Shown here: one piece after another, positions 19,804 to 20,306 of the stretch | How positions within the stretch are numbered: position 1 is the stretch's first letter | How the letters are laid out: every line of letters begins with the position of its first letter | Source of the DNA: a virus | Virus record (IMG/VR): IMGVR_UViG_3300046794_000064 | Span: 1-20,306 of that record | Reading direction: 5' to 3' (one strand) | Length of the DNA: 20,306 bases | The notes under the pieces: model-generated | The model's database searches: none | The model's input: the letters and a program-made list of their open reading frames with translations, nothing else | What the model was told of the DNA's origin: nothing | Made by a program: the position numbers and the translations under genes

Positions 19804-20306
19804 TGGCACAAGGCCGCGTTGAGGCAGCGCCTCTCAACCTCCAGAACCGCCTGACACCCCAGGCATCCCCGGTGGACACTTACGCCGCCCCGGCAAAGGC
19901 CCCGATTGACAATAGCCTCGAACGTCTCTCCAAGGCGCTCGAAGGTTTCGGCGGGTCCGTGCAGACCTACCAGCAGGTGGCCGCAGCCGACAAGAAGGCT
20001 TCCGGCGATGCTGCCTATGAGGCCGAGAAGGCTCGCCAAAATAGCCTCTCGTGGGAGCAGATCCAGGCCGAACGTGCTGCCGGTAAGGGCGGGCACTATG
20101 ACGACAAACTCCGCCAGCAGGGCATCGAGGCCACCCAGGGCATAGTCAAGGGTCGAGACCTGAAGGCCAAGCTGGAGACCTACATCCAGACCAGCTACGA
20201 TCCTACGAAGGACGGGTCGATCCGCGACTACGTCCAGAAGGCCACGACGGATGCCCTCGAAGGGGAGACCGATGCGGCGAAGGCCCAGATCTTCAACCAG
20301 ACGTCT
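19803..20306 (+). CDS. 15: Internal virion protein C (T7 gp15-like), N-terminal part
   Basis: Begins at ATG 19803 (TAATG) and is open to the window end: 168 residues, no stop. The N-terminus is Ala/Pro/Gln-rich (AQGRVEAAPLNLQNRLTPQA), then SLERLSKALEGFGGSVQTYQ and WEQIQAERAAGKGGHYDDKL. T7-type gp15 proteins start similarly with a disordered part and then a helical array; T7 gp15 has 747 aa and forms the periplasmic channel. Position after gp14 is the main support. Whether it is gp15 alone or a fusion with gp16 cannot be told here. Confidence 0.82.
   Translation, partial: MAQGRVEAAPLNLQNRLTPQASPVDTYAAPAKAPIDNSLERLSKALEGFGGSVQTYQQVAAADKKASGDAAYEAEKARQNSLSWEQIQAERAAGKGGHYDDKLRQQGIEATQGIVKGRDLKAKLETYIQTSYDPTKDGSIRDYVQKATTDALEGETDAAKAQIFNQTS

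Noticed and set aside
1-20306. tRNA genes, CRISPR arrays, insertion sequences, integrase or attachment sites
   Set aside because: I looked for them on both strands and saw no cloverleaf, repeat-spacer pattern, transposase or integrase; the gene set is that of a virulent phage.

Overview
The window is a contiguous piece of a T7-like podovirus (podophage of the Autographiviridae type). All genes are on the + strand, and nearly all abut or overlap by a few bases (ATGA, TAATG, GTGA junctions). The order follows T7 from just upstream of gene 2.5 to the start of gene 15. The DNA is G+C-rich with strong C/G preference at third codon positions, which suits a G+C-rich host, perhaps an alphaproteobacterium such as a rhizobium or Caulobacter relative. 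The host call is inference. The phage RNA polymerase would lie upstream and is not in the window, so a T7-type transcription programme is assumed.

Layout. 1-886: the tail of an early gene, a protein with two SH3-like repeats and a 47-aa protein. 945-8664: DNA metabolism, with gp2.5 ssDNA-binding protein, gp3 endonuclease I, three small ORFs, gp4 primase-helicase (with a T7-4B-like internal start), a hidden small gene that lacks a usual start codon, a coiled-coil protein, gp5 DNA polymerase, a GIY-YIG/T5orf172 putative homing nuclease overlapping the polymerase gene, a small membrane protein, gp6 exonuclease and a DUF3310 protein. 8665-8739: a regulatory gap with a 10-bp hairpin and promoter-like sequences. 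8740-11719: head genes, with a 63-aa ORF, a gp6.7/7.3-like virion protein, portal, a 48-aa ORF and scaffold. 11720-11812: a terminator with a long structured loop.

11813-13152 is a complete lysis cassette (M15 endolysin, small lipoprotein, holin candidate, i-spanin, overlapping o-spanin). It sits between scaffold and capsid, whereas T7 keeps its lysis genes at 3.5 and 17.5-18.5. It is followed by a ~498-aa Lys/Pro/Ala-rich low-complexity protein that ends in four KTSRLPA motifs, the last three exactly 14 residues apart. A terminator and a branched leader precede the capsid gene (14775-15698), and a strong terminator follows it. Next come the tail tubular proteins gp11 and gp12, then the internal core proteins gp13-like (GNAT-like), gp14 and the start of gp15, cut by the window end.

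How the parts work together. gp2.5, gp4 and gp5 form a T7-style replisome; gp2.5 and gp4 both keep the acidic tail with C-terminal Phe used in T7 to dock on polymerase. gp3 and gp6 degrade host DNA and process recombination and replication intermediates. Portal, scaffold and capsid build the procapsid. gp11 and gp12 form the tail, and gp13, gp14, gp15 (with the gp6.7/7.3-like protein) the ejected core. Holin, endolysin and the spanin pair lyse a Gram-negative host. The least explained parts are the repeat protein before the capsid, the cassette around it and the hidden small ORF after gene 4. I saw no tRNA, rRNA, CRISPR array, insertion sequence or minus-strand gene. No gap between genes exceeds 300 bases.
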